This document shows, one piece after another, positions 53,873-63,653 of a stretch of 64,000 nucleotides of DNA. The stretch is taken from contig NZ_FOWP01000003.1 in assembly GCF_900115475.1 (NCBI RefSeq), forward strand, positions 310,001 to 374,000, in the 5' to 3' direction. Both the position numbers and the translations under genes were made by a program. The DNA is from Ectopseudomonas composti (GTDB taxonomy: Bacteria > Pseudomonadota > Gammaproteobacteria > Pseudomonadales > Pseudomonadaceae). The notes below the pieces were generated by a model that saw nothing but the letters and a program-made list of their open reading frames with translations, had not been told where the DNA came from and searched no databases. Each line of letters begins with the position of its first letter. Within the stretch, counting starts at the first letter, position 1.

Positions 53873-55678
53873 ATGCAAAGCAAAACCACAAGGCGCACCT
53901 TCGTCAAAGGCCTGGCAGCCACCGGTATTATCGGCGGACTTGGCCTGTGGCGCACGCCGGTCTGGGCGGTGAACAGCCTCGGCCAGCCCAACGTACTGAC
54001 TGGTAACGAATTCGACCTATTCATCGGTGAAACCCCGGTGAACATCACCGGCGCAGCGCGCACGGCCATGACCATCAACGGCTCGCTCCCTGGGCCGATT
54101 CTTCGTTGGCGCGAAGGCGATATCGTCACATTGCGCGTGCGCAACCGCCTCAAGGAGGACACCTCCATCCATTGGCACGGCATCATCCTGCCGGCGAACA
54201 TGGATGGTGTTCCTGGCCTGAGCTTCCATGGCATCGCCCCTGATGGCATGTATGAGTACAAGTTCAAGGTCAACCAGAACGGCACCTACTGGTATCACAG
54301 CCATTCTGGGCTCCAGGAGCAGGTCGGCGTATACGGTGCGCTGGTCATCGATGCCAAGGAGCCCGAGCCCTTCAGTTACGACCGTGATTACGTCGTGTTG
54401 CTGAGCGACTGGACGGATGAAAATCCAACGCGGGTACTGGCCAAGCTCAAGAAACAGTCGGACTACTACAACCAGCACAAACGCACCGTTGGTGACTTCA
54501 TCGATGACGTAAGCGAGATGGGTTGGTCCGCCGCCGTAGCCGATCGCAAGATGTGGGCCGAGATGAAGATGAGCCCGACGGATCTCGCTGACGTCAGTGG
54601 CTACACCTACACCTACCTGATGAATGGCCAGGCACCTGATGGCAACTGGACCGGCATATTCAAACCAGGCGAAAAGATCCGCCTGCGGTTCATTAATGCC
54701 TCGGCTATGACCTATTTCGATGTGCGCATCCCAGGCCTGAAGATGACTGTGGTTGCGGCCGATGGTCTGCACGTCAAACCGGTCAGCGTCGACGAGTTCC
54801 GTATCGCCGTGGCCGAGACCTACGACGTGATCATCGAACCAGACAGCGAACAGGCCTATACCGTGTTTGCCCAATCCATGGACCGCACTGGCTATGCGCG
54901 CGGCACCCTTGCTGTACAGGAGGGGTTGAGTGCACCAGTACCCAGCCCCGACCCGCGTCCGCTGATTGCCATGGGCGACATGGGTATGGATCACGGCAGC
55001 ATGGGCGGTATGGATCACGGGAACATGGCCGGAATGGACCACGGCAGTATGGCGGGCATGGATCATGGGAGCATGCAGGGTGGCATGGCCGGCATGGATC
55101 ACAGCCAGATGGCTGGAATGGATCATTCGGGCATGGCAGGCATGGCAGGTGCCATGCAGGCACACCCAGCCTCAGAGACCAACAACCCGCTGGTCGATAT
55201 GCAAACCATGACACCAACGCATAAGTTGGACGACCCAGGTATTGGTTTGCGAGACAACGGCCGACGCGTCCTCACGTACTCTGACCTGCGCAGCACCTTC
55301 CTCGACCCGGATGGTCGCGAACCAAGTCGCACCATCGAGCTGCACCTTACCGGGCACATGGAGAAATTCTCCTGGTCCTTCGATGGCATCAAGTTCTCTG
55401 ACGCCGAGCCTCTGCGCCTCAAGTACGGCGAGCGTGTTCGCATCACGCTGGTCAACGACACCATGATGACTCATCCGATCCATCTTCATGGCATGTGGAG
55501 CGACCTGGAGGATGCGAACGGCAATTTCCTGGTGCGTAAACACACCATCGACATGCCGCCAGGTTCCAAGCGCAGCTATCGGGTGACCGCCGATGCGTTG
55601 GGGCGTTGGGCCTATCACTGCCACCTGTTGCTCCACATGGAAACGGGCATGTTCCGTGAAGTCCGTGTGGATGAGTAA
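53873..55678 (+). CDS. copA: Multicopper oxidase CopA (PcoA family)
   Basis: 601 residues. A Tat signal ('[16 protein letters not shown]') exports the folded protein to the periplasm. Copper-binding clusters are '[10 protein letters not shown]', '[18 protein letters not shown]', '[15 protein letters not shown]' and '[16 protein letters not shown]', giving complete type 1, 2 and 3 sites. A Met/His-rich insert at ~362-425 carries at least eight MDHG(S/N)M-type repeats for Cu(I) capture. It oxidises Cu(I) to less toxic Cu(II). First gene of copA-small-copB-cytochrome-copG. The chromosome may also use the name copA for the ATPase; this is the oxidase. Confidence 0.95.
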   Translation: MQSKTTRRTFVKGLAATGIIGGLGLWRTPVWAVNSLGQPNVLTGNEFDLFIGETPVNITGAARTAMTINGSLPGPILRWREGDIVTLRVRNRLKEDTSIHWHGIILPANMDGVPGLSFHGIAPDGMYEYKFKVNQNGTYWYHSHSGLQEQVGVYGALVIDAKEPEPFSYDRDYVVLLSDWTDENPTRVLAKLKKQSDYYNQHKRTVGDFIDDVSEMGWSAAVADRKMWAEMKMSPTDLADVSGYTYTYLMNGQAPDGNWTGIFKPGEKIRLRFINASAMTYFDVRIPGLKMTVVAADGLHVKPVSVDEFRIAVAETYDVIIEPDSEQAYTVFAQSMDRTGYARGTLAVQEGLSAPVPSPDPRPLIAMGDMGMDHGSMGGMDHGNMAGMDHGSMAGMDHGSMQGGMAGMDHSQMAGMDHSGMAGMAGAMQAHPASETNNPLVDMQTMTPTHKLDDPGIGLRDNGRRVLTYSDLRSTFLDPDGREPSRTIELHLTGHMEKFSWSFDGIKFSDAEPLRLKYGERVRITLVNDTMMTHPIHLHGMWSDLEDANGNFLVRKHTIDMPPGSKRSYRVTADALGRWAYHCHLLLHMETGMFREVRVDE

Positions 55679-55690
55679 AGGAGATTTCTG

Positions 55691-56002
55691 ATGAGTACTT
55701 TTATGAAGCGTAATGCCCTGTTTGGCAGCGCAGCGATGTTCAGTCTTTTGGCTGTTCTGCACGCGCCGACGTCATTGGCAGGTGAGGGGCACAGCGAGCA
55801 CGAACAACATGCTGCCGAGTCGGCTGCGCCCGACGCCAGTGACAAGCCTGCAGATCAATCGAAAGGCAAGGCCGCTGGCCATCAGATGGATCATGGCGCC
55901 ATGGACCATGAGGGTATGAACCATGACGATATGGGGCACGAGAAGATGATGGATAAGCATGGCGGCACCGAAGCCGAAGCAGGTTCGAACCATGACCACT
56001 AG
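55691..56002 (+). CDS. Small Met/His-rich exported protein between copA and copB
   Basis: 103 residues: signal peptide (to ~'SLA', residue 30), then His/Met-rich low-complexity sequence ('[30 protein letters not shown]', shown here as its motif MDHxxM repeated). It begins 12 bp after copA and overlaps the start of copB by 11 bp. The repeats match those in CopA and in CopB, so it is probably a periplasmic copper sponge or a detached CopB N-terminal segment. Confidence 0.7.
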   Translation: MSTFMKRNALFGSAAMFSLLAVLHAPTSLAGEGHSEHEQHAAESAAPDASDKPADQSKGKAAGHQMDHGAMDHEGMNHDDMGHEKMMDKHGGTEAEAGSNHDH

Positions 56003-57083
56003 GTTTTCACGCCCGTCCCTCATAGCGCTGGCCGTGTCGCTGAGTGCACTCAGCGGCGGCGTTACCCAGGCTGCGGAAGAAATGGATCATTCGGCAATGG
56101 GGCACGGCTCCATGTCGATGGACCACAGCCAGATGGGCCACGGTTCCGCCAAAGCGCCGATGGAGGGCATGGATCACAGCAAGATGGATCATGGTGCCAT
56201 GCAGAGCGAATCGGGCAGCATGGACCATAGCCAGATGGGCCACAGCCAGAGCCAAGAGAAGGCCCCAGCCATGGACCACAGCAAGATGGGACACGGCACC
56301 ATGCAGGGACAGATGGAGGGCATGGATCATTCGAAGATGAACCATGGCTCCGCTGAAGCCCCGAGAACTACCAGTCGTACGCCGATTCCCGTTCTGACGG
56401 ATGCTGATCGCCAAGCGGCTTTCCCGCCACTGCCTGGCCACAAGGTGCATGACAGCGCCATCAACAGCTTTTTCCTGCTCGATCAGCTCGAATACCAAGA
56501 CGCAGATGAGGGCAGCACCCTGGCCTGGGATGCGTCGGGTTGGGTAGGCGGTGATATCAACCGGGTCTGGTTCCGCTCCGAAGGCGAGCGTACCAACGGC
56601 GTTACCGAGGACGCTGAATTACAGCTGCTGTACGGCCGCTCGATCGGCCCTTGGTGGGATGTCGTCGCGGGCGTTCGCCAGGACTTTAAACCGGAGTCGC
56701 CGCAGACTTGGGCTGCCTTCGGTATCCAGGGCATGGCGCTTTACGCCTTTGAGGCCGAAGCCACGGCCTTCGTCGGCGAGAATGGCCAAACTGCTGCCCG
56801 ACTGGAGGGCGAGTACGACATTCTGCTGACCAACCGGCTGATTCTCCAGCCAACTGCCGAAATGAACTTCTACGGCAAGAACGATCCTGAGCGAGGTGTG
56901 GGGTCTGGGTTGGCAAATACCGAGTTCGGCTTGCGTCTGCGTTACGAGATTGTCAGGCAGTTTGCCCCCTATATCGGGGTTTCCTGGAGCCGCTCCTATG
57001 GCAACACGGCAGACATGGTGCGCGACGAGGGCGGTGATGTAGACGAGGCGCGTTTTGTCGCCGGTATCCGGATGTGGTTTTGA
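55992..57083 (+). CDS. copB: Outer-membrane copper resistance protein CopB
   Basis: 363 residues from ATG 55992. Signal peptide (to ~'TQA'), then ~85 residues of MDHS(Q/K)MGHG-type repeats, then a beta-barrel domain typical of CopB/PcoB: '[45 protein letters not shown]', '[20 protein letters not shown]' and the C-terminal 'VAGIRMWF' ending in Phe as outer-membrane proteins do. In-frame ATG 55959 upstream would lengthen the leader without a signal peptide. It acts with CopA; its substrate path across the outer membrane is not settled. Confidence 0.9.
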   Translation: MTTRFSRPSLIALAVSLSALSGGVTQAAEEMDHSAMGHGSMSMDHSQMGHGSAKAPMEGMDHSKMDHGAMQSESGSMDHSQMGHSQSQEKAPAMDHSKMGHGTMQGQMEGMDHSKMNHGSAEAPRTTSRTPIPVLTDADRQAAFPPLPGHKVHDSAINSFFLLDQLEYQDADEGSTLAWDASGWVGGDINRVWFRSEGERTNGVTEDAELQLLYGRSIGPWWDVVAGVRQDFKPESPQTWAAFGIQGMALYAFEAEATAFVGENGQTAARLEGEYDILLTNRLILQPTAEMNFYGKNDPERGVGSGLANTEFGLRLRYEIVRQFAPYIGVSWSRSYGNTADMVRDEGGDVDEARFVAGIRMWF

Positions 57084-57092
57084 GAACCTGAC

Positions 57093-57935
57093 ATGAAAAG
57101 AACAATTAAAACTTTGGTGGCGGCCGGCGTGGTCGGTAGCACAGCTGTCCTGGCCGGCGCCTACTTTGGCGTGGTCAACGTGGGGGCCGACGATCCCCAT
57201 TTTCCTGCAGTGCATGCGTTTCTCACGATGGCCCGTGACCGCTCTATCGAAGTCCGTTCGCGGGACATCGAGGTTCCCAACCTGGATGATCAAGCTCTTA
57301 TTCGCGCCGGTGCGGGCAACTACAACTCCATGTGTATCGGCTGTCATTTGGCGCCAGGTGTGGCGGAGACCGAGCTAAGCCAATCGCTTTATCCTGCGCC
57401 CCCCAACCTCGCCAAGATCGGTGTCGATGGCAATCCGTCAGCAGCGTTCTGGGTGATCAAGCATGGCATCAAGGCAACGGGTATGCCTGCGTGGGGCAAG
57501 AGCATGGGAGACGAGTACATCTGGGGCATGGTTGCCTTCCTCAACCAACTGCCGACGATGGATGCCAAGCAATACCAAACACTCGTCGCATCCAGTGGCG
57601 GCCATCAGCACGGTGGTGGGGAAACGCAGATGCATAACCATGAAGGACAGCACGGCGACAACAAGCCTGGCCATCATGACAATAGTGGCGGTGGCGATGA
57701 CCATCATGGATCAGGTGATGCTGGAGAGCCTGGTCATCACGATGCCGCGGCTACGGATAGCGAGGGTGGCTCCGCACCTAAGGCAGGTCACCATTCGGAT
57801 ATGAGTGGCGATGACCACCATGCTGGAGATGAGGCGTCGTCCAACGGAGGTGATCATCACGCCGAGCAGGCTCCGAACGCCTCGCCCAAGACCCACACCC
57901 ACGCCGATGGCAAAGAGCACGTACATGAAAGCTAA
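57093..57935 (+). CDS. Cytochrome c with long His-rich tail
   Basis: 280 residues. N-terminal signal/anchor ('LVAAGVVGSTAVLAGAYFG'), then a mono-haem cytochrome c domain with 'NSMCIGCH' (CxxCH) near 82-90 and 'ATGMPAWGKSM', whose Met is the likely sixth ligand. After ~residue 168 the protein becomes a ~110-residue tail dominated by His, Gly and Asp ('GGGDDHHGSGDAGEPGHH', 'HADGKEHVHES'), suited to binding copper or zinc. It lies 9 bp after copB and overlaps copG by 11 bp. It may accept electrons during copper oxidation (inference). Confidence 0.82.
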   Translation: MKRTIKTLVAAGVVGSTAVLAGAYFGVVNVGADDPHFPAVHAFLTMARDRSIEVRSRDIEVPNLDDQALIRAGAGNYNSMCIGCHLAPGVAETELSQSLYPAPPNLAKIGVDGNPSAAFWVIKHGIKATGMPAWGKSMGDEYIWGMVAFLNQLPTMDAKQYQTLVASSGGHQHGGGETQMHNHEGQHGDNKPGHHDNSGGGDDHHGSGDAGEPGHHDAAATDSEGGSAPKAGHHSDMSGDDHHAGDEASSNGGDHHAEQAPNASPKTHTHADGKEHVHES

Positions 57936-58368
57936 ATATCTGGCCTTACTGGCCGCTCTCTCCGTCACGCCTGCGGTTCAAGCAGCTGATGCCCTGACGA
58001 TTGATGTCCATCGTGATGCCAATTGCGGATGTTGCAAGAAGTGGATTTCACACCTCGAAGCGAATGGCTTCAAAGTCGTCGACCATGTTGAAAGCAACAT
58101 GACAGCAGTGAAGCAAAGACTGGGCGTCGCGCCACGGTTAGCGTCTTGCCACACCGCGGTGATTGACGGCAAGTTCGTCGAAGGTCATGTGCCGGCGGCT
58201 CAGGTCATCGAACTCACCAAGCGCGATGATCTGCTGGGCATCGCTGTTCCCGGGATGCCGGCGGGCTCCCCCGGCATGGAAGTCGATGGCGTACAGCATG
58301 CCTACCAGGTCATTGGCTTGACCAAGACGGGTTCTGATCAGGTCGTTGCAGAATATCCCGCCCAGTAG
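57925..58368 (+). CDS. copG: CopG-type DUF411 copper protein
   Basis: 147 residues: signal peptide (to 'VQA'), then a thioredoxin-like DUF411 domain with 'VHRDANCGCCKKWISHLEANGFKVVDHV' (CxCC metal/redox site), 'LASCHTAVIDGKFVEGHVPA' and 'GIAVPGMPAGSPGME'. CopG of Vibrio and Pseudomonas copper operons binds copper clusters through these residues and is proposed to interconvert Cu(I)/Cu(II). ATG 57925 was chosen; longer frames upstream read through the cytochrome tail. Last gene of the copA operon. Confidence 0.85.
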   Translation: MKAKYLALLAALSVTPAVQAADALTIDVHRDANCGCCKKWISHLEANGFKVVDHVESNMTAVKQRLGVAPRLASCHTAVIDGKFVEGHVPAAQVIELTKRDDLLGIAVPGMPAGSPGMEVDGVQHAYQVIGLTKTGSDQVVAEYPAQ

Positions 58369-58436
58369 TACTGCCTGCCAGCACGGCCGCTTGTGTGTAG
58401 TGGCCGACTCATTTTCATACGTCCTTTAACCTAAGT

Positions 58437-58458
58437 AAAAAAGGCGCCCTAGGGCGCC
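58437..58458 (-). terminator. Terminator downstream of the porin pseudogene
   Basis: Palindrome GGCGCCCT/AGGGCGCC (58443-58458) with an A-run on its left, i.e. a U-run for minus-strand transcripts. It may also stop plus-strand transcripts from copG. Confidence 0.7.
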
Positions 58459-58546
58459 AAGGGCTGTCTCCAAACCAAAGGAGCACTACGAGGGGACAGC
58501 AGGACCAAGGAGCGAGCGGGGCAATCAACCCGCTCGCTTGCCAGGG

Positions 58547-59870
58547 TTAGAGAACTTCCAGCGGGTACTCGACAATCAGGCGGAACTCATCCAAATCCGA
58601 CTCGAAGTCGGTGGCGCGAGTCGTGGCTTGTCGAATGCGAAAGGATATGTCCTTCAACGACCCAGACTGCACAACGTACTTGGCCTCGATGTCCCGCTCC
58701 CAGCGCTTCTGGTTGGTCAACGGATCGCCGTTGTCATCACGGCGCATATAGACTTCGTTGGCGTTGCTGTAGTCGGCATCCCAGCCCTGGGCATATCGAG
58801 TCATGAAGCTCAATCCAGGCACACCGAAAGGCTCCATATCCAGGTCATAGCGCACTTGCCATGACTTCTCCTTCGGCGAGTTGAAGTCGCTGTACTGGAT
58901 GGAGTTGTCGAGGTAGATGGAGTCCGATTGGCGCAAGTAGTCGAAGTCATCATCGCCATTGTTGCGCTGGAGACCCACCAGCACTGTATGAGCGCCGAAT
59001 TGGATGCCGACCTTGCCGCTCCAGATGTTGTTATCGAAGCTCCCGAGGAGCTGCCTCCCTTCATCGACCGCCTTGTAGTAGTTCAGCCCGCCGATCAAGG
59101 CGACATCGTCCGCAAGCGGGTAGCTCAGCGTGGTGCCCGCGTAATATTGATTCCAGGCATCCTAGGCGGCTGGTGTAGAGACTAAAGCCGACGTTGTCAT
59201 TAAGCGTGTAATCACCACCGAAATAGGCGATCCATGGCGAGTCCACTTCGCCCGCGTAGAAGGTAGCGAAGCCGTCGCGCATGCTGCTGGTATTGGGTTG
59301 GCTCATCGAGTGGAGGCGACCGCCTTGAAGCGACAGTCCTTCCACGCTGCTGTTGAGCACGGTGATACCTCGGAAACTCTCCGGTAAAAGCCGCGCATCA
59401 CCGTATTGGACGACAGGGCTGACAGGAAAGACGTCGCCTACCTTGATCTCGGTATCCATGAACCGAGTTTTCACCGCGCCCCCCAATTTGGAGTAGTTGT
59501 CCTCAGCCTGCCCAAGGCTGTTGTAAGGCATTACATCGACTGAGCCCCCGGCACCAGAACGGCCGTCGCCGGTGTCAAGCTTGAGCCCTAGCATGGCAAA
59601 GGCATCGACACCAAAGCCTATGGTGCCCTCGGTGAAACCAGACTCGAATCTGCCTATCACGCCATGCGCCCACTCTTCCGAATAGCCATTACCCGAGCTG
59701 CTGGACTGGCCTTTACGGAAATCGCGGTTGAAGTAGAGATTTCGATTGAGAATGGTCAGGCTGCTGCCTTCGATAAATCCCTCGCCTTTCTCGCCGGCGG
59801 CCATTGCAGCTTGCCCGGTACTGACGCTCAGAGTGAGCAGAGAAAGTCCTAACAGGGTTCTGTTATTCAT
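58547..59870 (-). pseudogene. OprD-family outer-membrane porin, frameshifted
   Basis: The N-terminal frame (59870 down to ~59165) gives a signal peptide and OprD-type 'GFIEGSSLTILNRNLYFNRDFRKGQ', 'GYSEEWAHGVIGRFESGFTEG' and 'VGFSLYTSRL'. The frame then changes and the C-terminal part from ~59160 to 58547 gives 'SYPLADDVALIGGLNYYKAVDEG', 'WQVRYDLDMEPFGVPGL' and the terminal strand 'DEFRLIVEYPLEVL'. A two-base loss near 59160-59170 best explains it; restoring it gives a normal ~440-residue OprD protein. Either a recent knockout or a sequencing error. Confidence 0.8.
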
Positions 59871-60025
59871 AAATGCTCCTGATGTTATTGGCAGTTGTCA
59901 TTGTGTGGTCGCATATATGTGCCAAGCGCGCTGGGCATAACCAGCGCGCCTTGGCCATATTTCCACATGCCAAATAACGTCAGGGTGACTTGAAAATTAC
60001 TTTTCAGTCAGCGCGATGTCATTTA

Positions 60026-60358
60026 TCAGTTTTGGTTTTGGCAACCTGTCCCGGCTGCCCGGTATTCAAGAATATTCAGATCGCCATTGGAGTCCTCGTA
60101 GGTCATCTGGGCCGGCATCACACCGCAGCTAGAGTCCGTCGGGGTAGTGGCCACGACCCTGGCGATATCGAGTTTCATGCCGTAGCGGTAATGAATAACT
60201 TCAGGCGGATTCTTTCCGTTAGCGGCAGCATACTCTTGCATGGCCTGCTCATTGGCCTGAATCATCCGACCATAAACACGATCAGCGCCGCCTTCTGCCA
60301 GAGTGGCAGAGGAAACAACCATAGCGGCAAGGGCTGCAATAACTTTGAGGCTTTTCAT
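60026..60358 (-). CDS. DUF2790 periplasmic protein with 'AEGGADR' leader
   Basis: 110 residues: signal peptide ('VIAALAAMVVSSATLA') followed by 'EGGADRVYGRMIQANEQAMQEYAAANG', then a DUF2790 domain ('PEVIHYRYGMKLDIARVVATTPTDSSCGVMPAQMTYEDSNGDLNILEYRAAGTGC'). The two cysteines (in 'SSCGV' and 'TGC') may form a disulphide. DUF2790 proteins are strongly copper- and two-component-induced in Pseudomonas. A CopR-type box lies 70 bp upstream. Confidence 0.75.
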   Translation of the reverse strand: MKSLKVIAALAAMVVSSATLAEGGADRVYGRMIQANEQAMQEYAAANGKNPPEVIHYRYGMKLDIARVVATTPTDSSCGVMPAQMTYEDSNGDLNILEYRAAGTGCQNQN

Positions 60359-60427
60359 GTTTAATCACTCCTTCAAGGTGGTGATTAAAATATATCCGCT
60401 CAACCTGTCATAAAAATGAAGTCAAAG

Positions 60428-60441
60428 TTACATCGCCGTAA
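60428..60441. promoter_or_regulatory. CopR-type box upstream of the DUF2790 gene
   Basis: On the minus strand TTACGGCGATGTAA fits TTAC-N5-TGTAA exactly, 70 bp upstream of the DUF2790 start at 60358. Confidence 0.7.
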
Positions 60442-60503
60442 TGCTTCCTGCCGCGTTACCCGGGCGAGTCAGCTTGGCGCGTGGCTTGCCCGGGTTTGTA
60501 AAG

Positions 60504-63500
60504 CTATAGCTCCTGCGGTGCGCGAACCTTCTGTGTACGCTGCCTTCGCATCAGCCAGTACGCGGCCGGCAAAACCAACATGGACATCAGCGGCGCGGTA
60601 ATCATGCCGCCGACCATGGGCGCGGCGATGCGCTTCATCACCTCAGATCCGGCACCTCCGCCCCAGAGGATTGGCAACAGGCCGGCGATGATCACGGCCA
60701 CCGTCATCACCTTGGGCCGCACACGCAGCACCGCGCCTTCACGAATTGCCTCCAGTAGGGCCGGATCACCGCTGCGCCCGGTATCCACACGCGCATGCCA
60801 GGCGTTCTTCAGGTACAGCAGCATGATCACCCCGAACTCGGCCGAGACGCCGGCCAGGGCGATGAAGCCCACGCCGGTGGCCACCGACAGGTTGAAGCCG
60901 AACCAGTAGAGCAGCCAGATGCCGCCCGACAGGGCAAAGGGCAGGGTGGCCATGATCAGCAGGGCCTCGCCGAAGCGGCTGAAAGTCAGGTAGAGCAGCA
61001 CGAAGATAATCAACAGAGTCGCCGGCACCACCCAGGCCAGCCGCGCATTGGCGCGCTCGAGGAATTCGAACTGACCGGAGTAGGAGACGGTCATGCCGGC
61101 GTCGAGTTGTACCCGCTCGGCGACGCGCTGCTGCAGCTCGCGCACGGTCGAGGCCAGGTCGCGCCCGCGGACATCGACATAGACCCAGCCGGACAGTCGC
61201 CCGTTCTCGCTGCGCAGCATCGGCGGCCCTTCGGTCAGACTAACCTGGGCGACGGTGCCCAAGGTGATCTGCTGGCCGGCTGGGGTGAGGATCGGCATAC
61301 GCCGTAGTGCCTGCGGACTGTCTCGCCACTCCTTGGGATAGCGCAGGTTGATCGGGAAGCGGGCCAGTCCTTCAACCGTCTCGCCAATATTTCTGCCGCC
61401 GATTGCGCCCGATACCACCGTCTGCAGATCGGCGATGCTCAGGCCATAGCGCGCCGCGGCCAGTCGATCGATCTGGATATCCACATAGCGACCTCCGGTC
61501 AGGCGTTCTGCCAAGGCCGAACTCACCCCAGGCACCTCTTTGGCCACGGCCTCGATATCGCGCGTTATGCGCTCGATGTCGACCAAGGAGGTTCCGGACA
61601 CTTTCACCCCAATGGGGCTCTTGATCCCCGTCGCCAGCATGTCGATGCGGTTGCGGATGGGCGGCACCCAGATATTGGACAGCCCGGGGACCTTCACCGC
61701 GCGGTCCAACTCCTCGACCAGCTTCTCCGGCGTCATCCCGGCTCGCCATTGCTCGCGCGGCTTGAACTGCACCGTGGTTTCGAACATTTCCAGCGGTGCT
61801 GGATCGGTGGCGGTCTCCGCACGCCCGGCCTTGCCGAATACCCGAGCCACTTCGGGCACCGTGAGGATCATCCTGTTGGTTTGCTGCAGCAACTGGGTTG
61901 CCTTGCTCGCCGGCAAGCCGGGCAGGGCCGAGGGCATGTACAACAGGTCGCCCTCGTCCATGGGCGGCAGAAACTCTCCTCCGAGTCTGCTGAGGGGCCA
62001 GAGACTGGACAAAAAGACCAGCAAGGCCAGCGCCAGGGTCACTTTTGGCCAAGCCAGCACCCACTCCAGTACCGGCCGGTATGCGCCGATCAGCCAGCGG
62101 TTCAAGGGGTTCTGTTGTTCGCTGGGGATATGCCCGCGAATCCAGTAGCCCATCAGCACCGGTACCAAGGTGACCGAGAGTCCGGCGGCAGCCGCCATGG
62201 CATAGGTCTTGGTGAAGGCCAGCGGGCCGAACAGGCGGCCTTCCTGGGCCTCCAGGGTGAAGACCGGGAGGAAGGACAGGGTGATGATCAGCAGGCTGAA
62301 GAACAGCGCCGGCCCGACCTCGACCGCGGCTTCGCCGATCACCCGCCAGTGCGCCTCGCCCTGTAGCTGCTCACCAGGGTGTCGAGCCTTCCAGGTTTCG
62401 ATGTGCTTGTGCGCGTTCTCGATCATCACCACGGCGGCGTCGACCATAGCGCCGATGGCGATGGCGATCCCGCCGAGCGACATGATGTTGGCATTGACGC
62501 CCTGGTAGCGCATGACGATGAAGGCCATGAGGATGCCCAGGGGCAGGGTGATGATCGCGACCAGCGACGAGCGCAGGTGCCAGAGGAAGAGCAGGCAAAC
62601 CAAGGCCACCACCACGAACTCTTCCAGCAGCTTGTAGCTGAGGTTATCGATGGCGCGGTCGATCAGTTGCGAGCGGTCATAGGTGGTGACCACCTCGACG
62701 CCGGCCGGCAGGCTGCCCTTCAGGCTGTCCAGCTTGGTCTTCACCGCGGCGATGGCATCGCGGGCATTCTTTCCGGAGCGTAGGATGACCACGCCGCCTA
62801 CCACTTCACCCTGGCCATCCAGCTCGGCAATGCCACGCCGCATCTCTGGCCCCAGCTGAATGGTGGCTACCTGACCCAGCAGCACCGGAACTCCGCTGGC
62901 CGAAGCCCGCAGCGGCACATTGCGGAAATCCTCCAGGCTCTCTAGATAGCCTGAAGCCCGCACCATGTACTCGCGCTCCGCCAGCTCCAGGATGGCGCCG
63001 CCGGTTTCCTGATTGGCGCTCTTCAGCGCCGCTTCGACCTCCTGCTGAGTTACCCCATAAGCCACCAGCTTTTGCGGATCGAGCAGCACCTGATACTGCT
63101 TGACCATGCCCCCGAGGGTAGCCACTTCGGCCACGTTGGGTAGGCTCTTGAGCTCGTACTTGAGGAACCAGTCCTGCAGCGCCCGTAGCTGCGCAAGATC
63201 ATGTTGGCCGCTGCGGTCGACCAGGGCGTACTGGTAGATCCAACCCACGCCCGTGGCATCCGGCCCGAGGGTGGTGGTAACACCCTCGGGCAGGCGCTCC
63301 TGCGCCTGGTTGAGGTACTCCAATACGCGCGAGCGCGCCCAGTAGAGGTCGGTATCGTCCTCGAACAGCACATAAACGAATGAGTCACCAAAGAACGAGT
63401 AGCCGCGCACCGTCTTCGCCCCCGGTACCGAGAGCATGGTGGTCGCCAGTGGGTAGGTCACCTGGTTCTCGACGATCTGCGGCGCCTGTCCGGGAAAGCT

Positions 63501-63653
63501 GGTTCTGATGATGACCTGGGTATCGGACAGGTCCGGCAGTGCATCCAACGGCGTGTTGCGCAGCGACCAGACGCCCAGGGCGGTGATGAACAGGGTCGCC
63601 AGCAGCACCAGGAAGCGATTGCCGATAGACCAGTGGATCAGGCGCGCGATCAT
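60504..63653 (-). CDS. cusA: CusA-type heavy-metal RND efflux pump
   Basis: 1049 residues with the RND layout of 12 membrane segments and two large periplasmic loops. Seen: '[23 protein letters not shown]', '[39 protein letters not shown]', '[26 protein letters not shown]' (TM4 proton-relay acidic residues) and '[39 protein letters not shown]'. The long spaced Met residues ('[14 protein letters not shown]') are those of the Cu(I)/Ag(I) CusA subgroup rather than CzcA. It drives copper from periplasm to outside with CusB and an outer-membrane channel. ATGA overlap with cusB; no cusC lies downstream in the window. Confidence 0.92.
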   Translation of the reverse strand: MIARLIHWSIGNRFLVLLATLFITALGVWSLRNTPLDALPDLSDTQVIIRTSFPGQAPQIVENQVTYPLATTMLSVPGAKTVRGYSFFGDSFVYVLFEDDTDLYWARSRVLEYLNQAQERLPEGVTTTLGPDATGVGWIYQYALVDRSGQHDLAQLRALQDWFLKYELKSLPNVAEVATLGGMVKQYQVLLDPQKLVAYGVTQQEVEAALKSANQETGGAILELAEREYMVRASGYLESLEDFRNVPLRASASGVPVLLGQVATIQLGPEMRRGIAELDGQGEVVGGVVILRSGKNARDAIAAVKTKLDSLKGSLPAGVEVVTTYDRSQLIDRAIDNLSYKLLEEFVVVALVCLLFLWHLRSSLVAIITLPLGILMAFIVMRYQGVNANIMSLGGIAIAIGAMVDAAVVMIENAHKHIETWKARHPGEQLQGEAHWRVIGEAAVEVGPALFFSLLIITLSFLPVFTLEAQEGRLFGPLAFTKTYAMAAAAGLSVTLVPVLMGYWIRGHIPSEQQNPLNRWLIGAYRPVLEWVLAWPKVTLALALLVFLSSLWPLSRLGGEFLPPMDEGDLLYMPSALPGLPASKATQLLQQTNRMILTVPEVARVFGKAGRAETATDPAPLEMFETTVQFKPREQWRAGMTPEKLVEELDRAVKVPGLSNIWVPPIRNRIDMLATGIKSPIGVKVSGTSLVDIERITRDIEAVAKEVPGVSSALAERLTGGRYVDIQIDRLAAARYGLSIADLQTVVSGAIGGRNIGETVEGLARFPINLRYPKEWRDSPQALRRMPILTPAGQQITLGTVAQVSLTEGPPMLRSENGRLSGWVYVDVRGRDLASTVRELQQRVAERVQLDAGMTVSYSGQFEFLERANARLAWVVPATLLIIFVLLYLTFSRFGEALLIMATLPFALSGGIWLLYWFGFNLSVATGVGFIALAGVSAEFGVIMLLYLKNAWHARVDTGRSGDPALLEAIREGAVLRVRPKVMTVAVIIAGLLPILWGGGAGSEVMKRIAAPMVGGMITAPLMSMLVLPAAYWLMRRQRTQKVRAPQEL

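Noticed and set aside
54017..55165. 382-codon His-rich frame opposite copA
   Set aside because: It is the antisense image of CopA's MDHG repeats and conserved domains; copA itself is clearly the coding strand.
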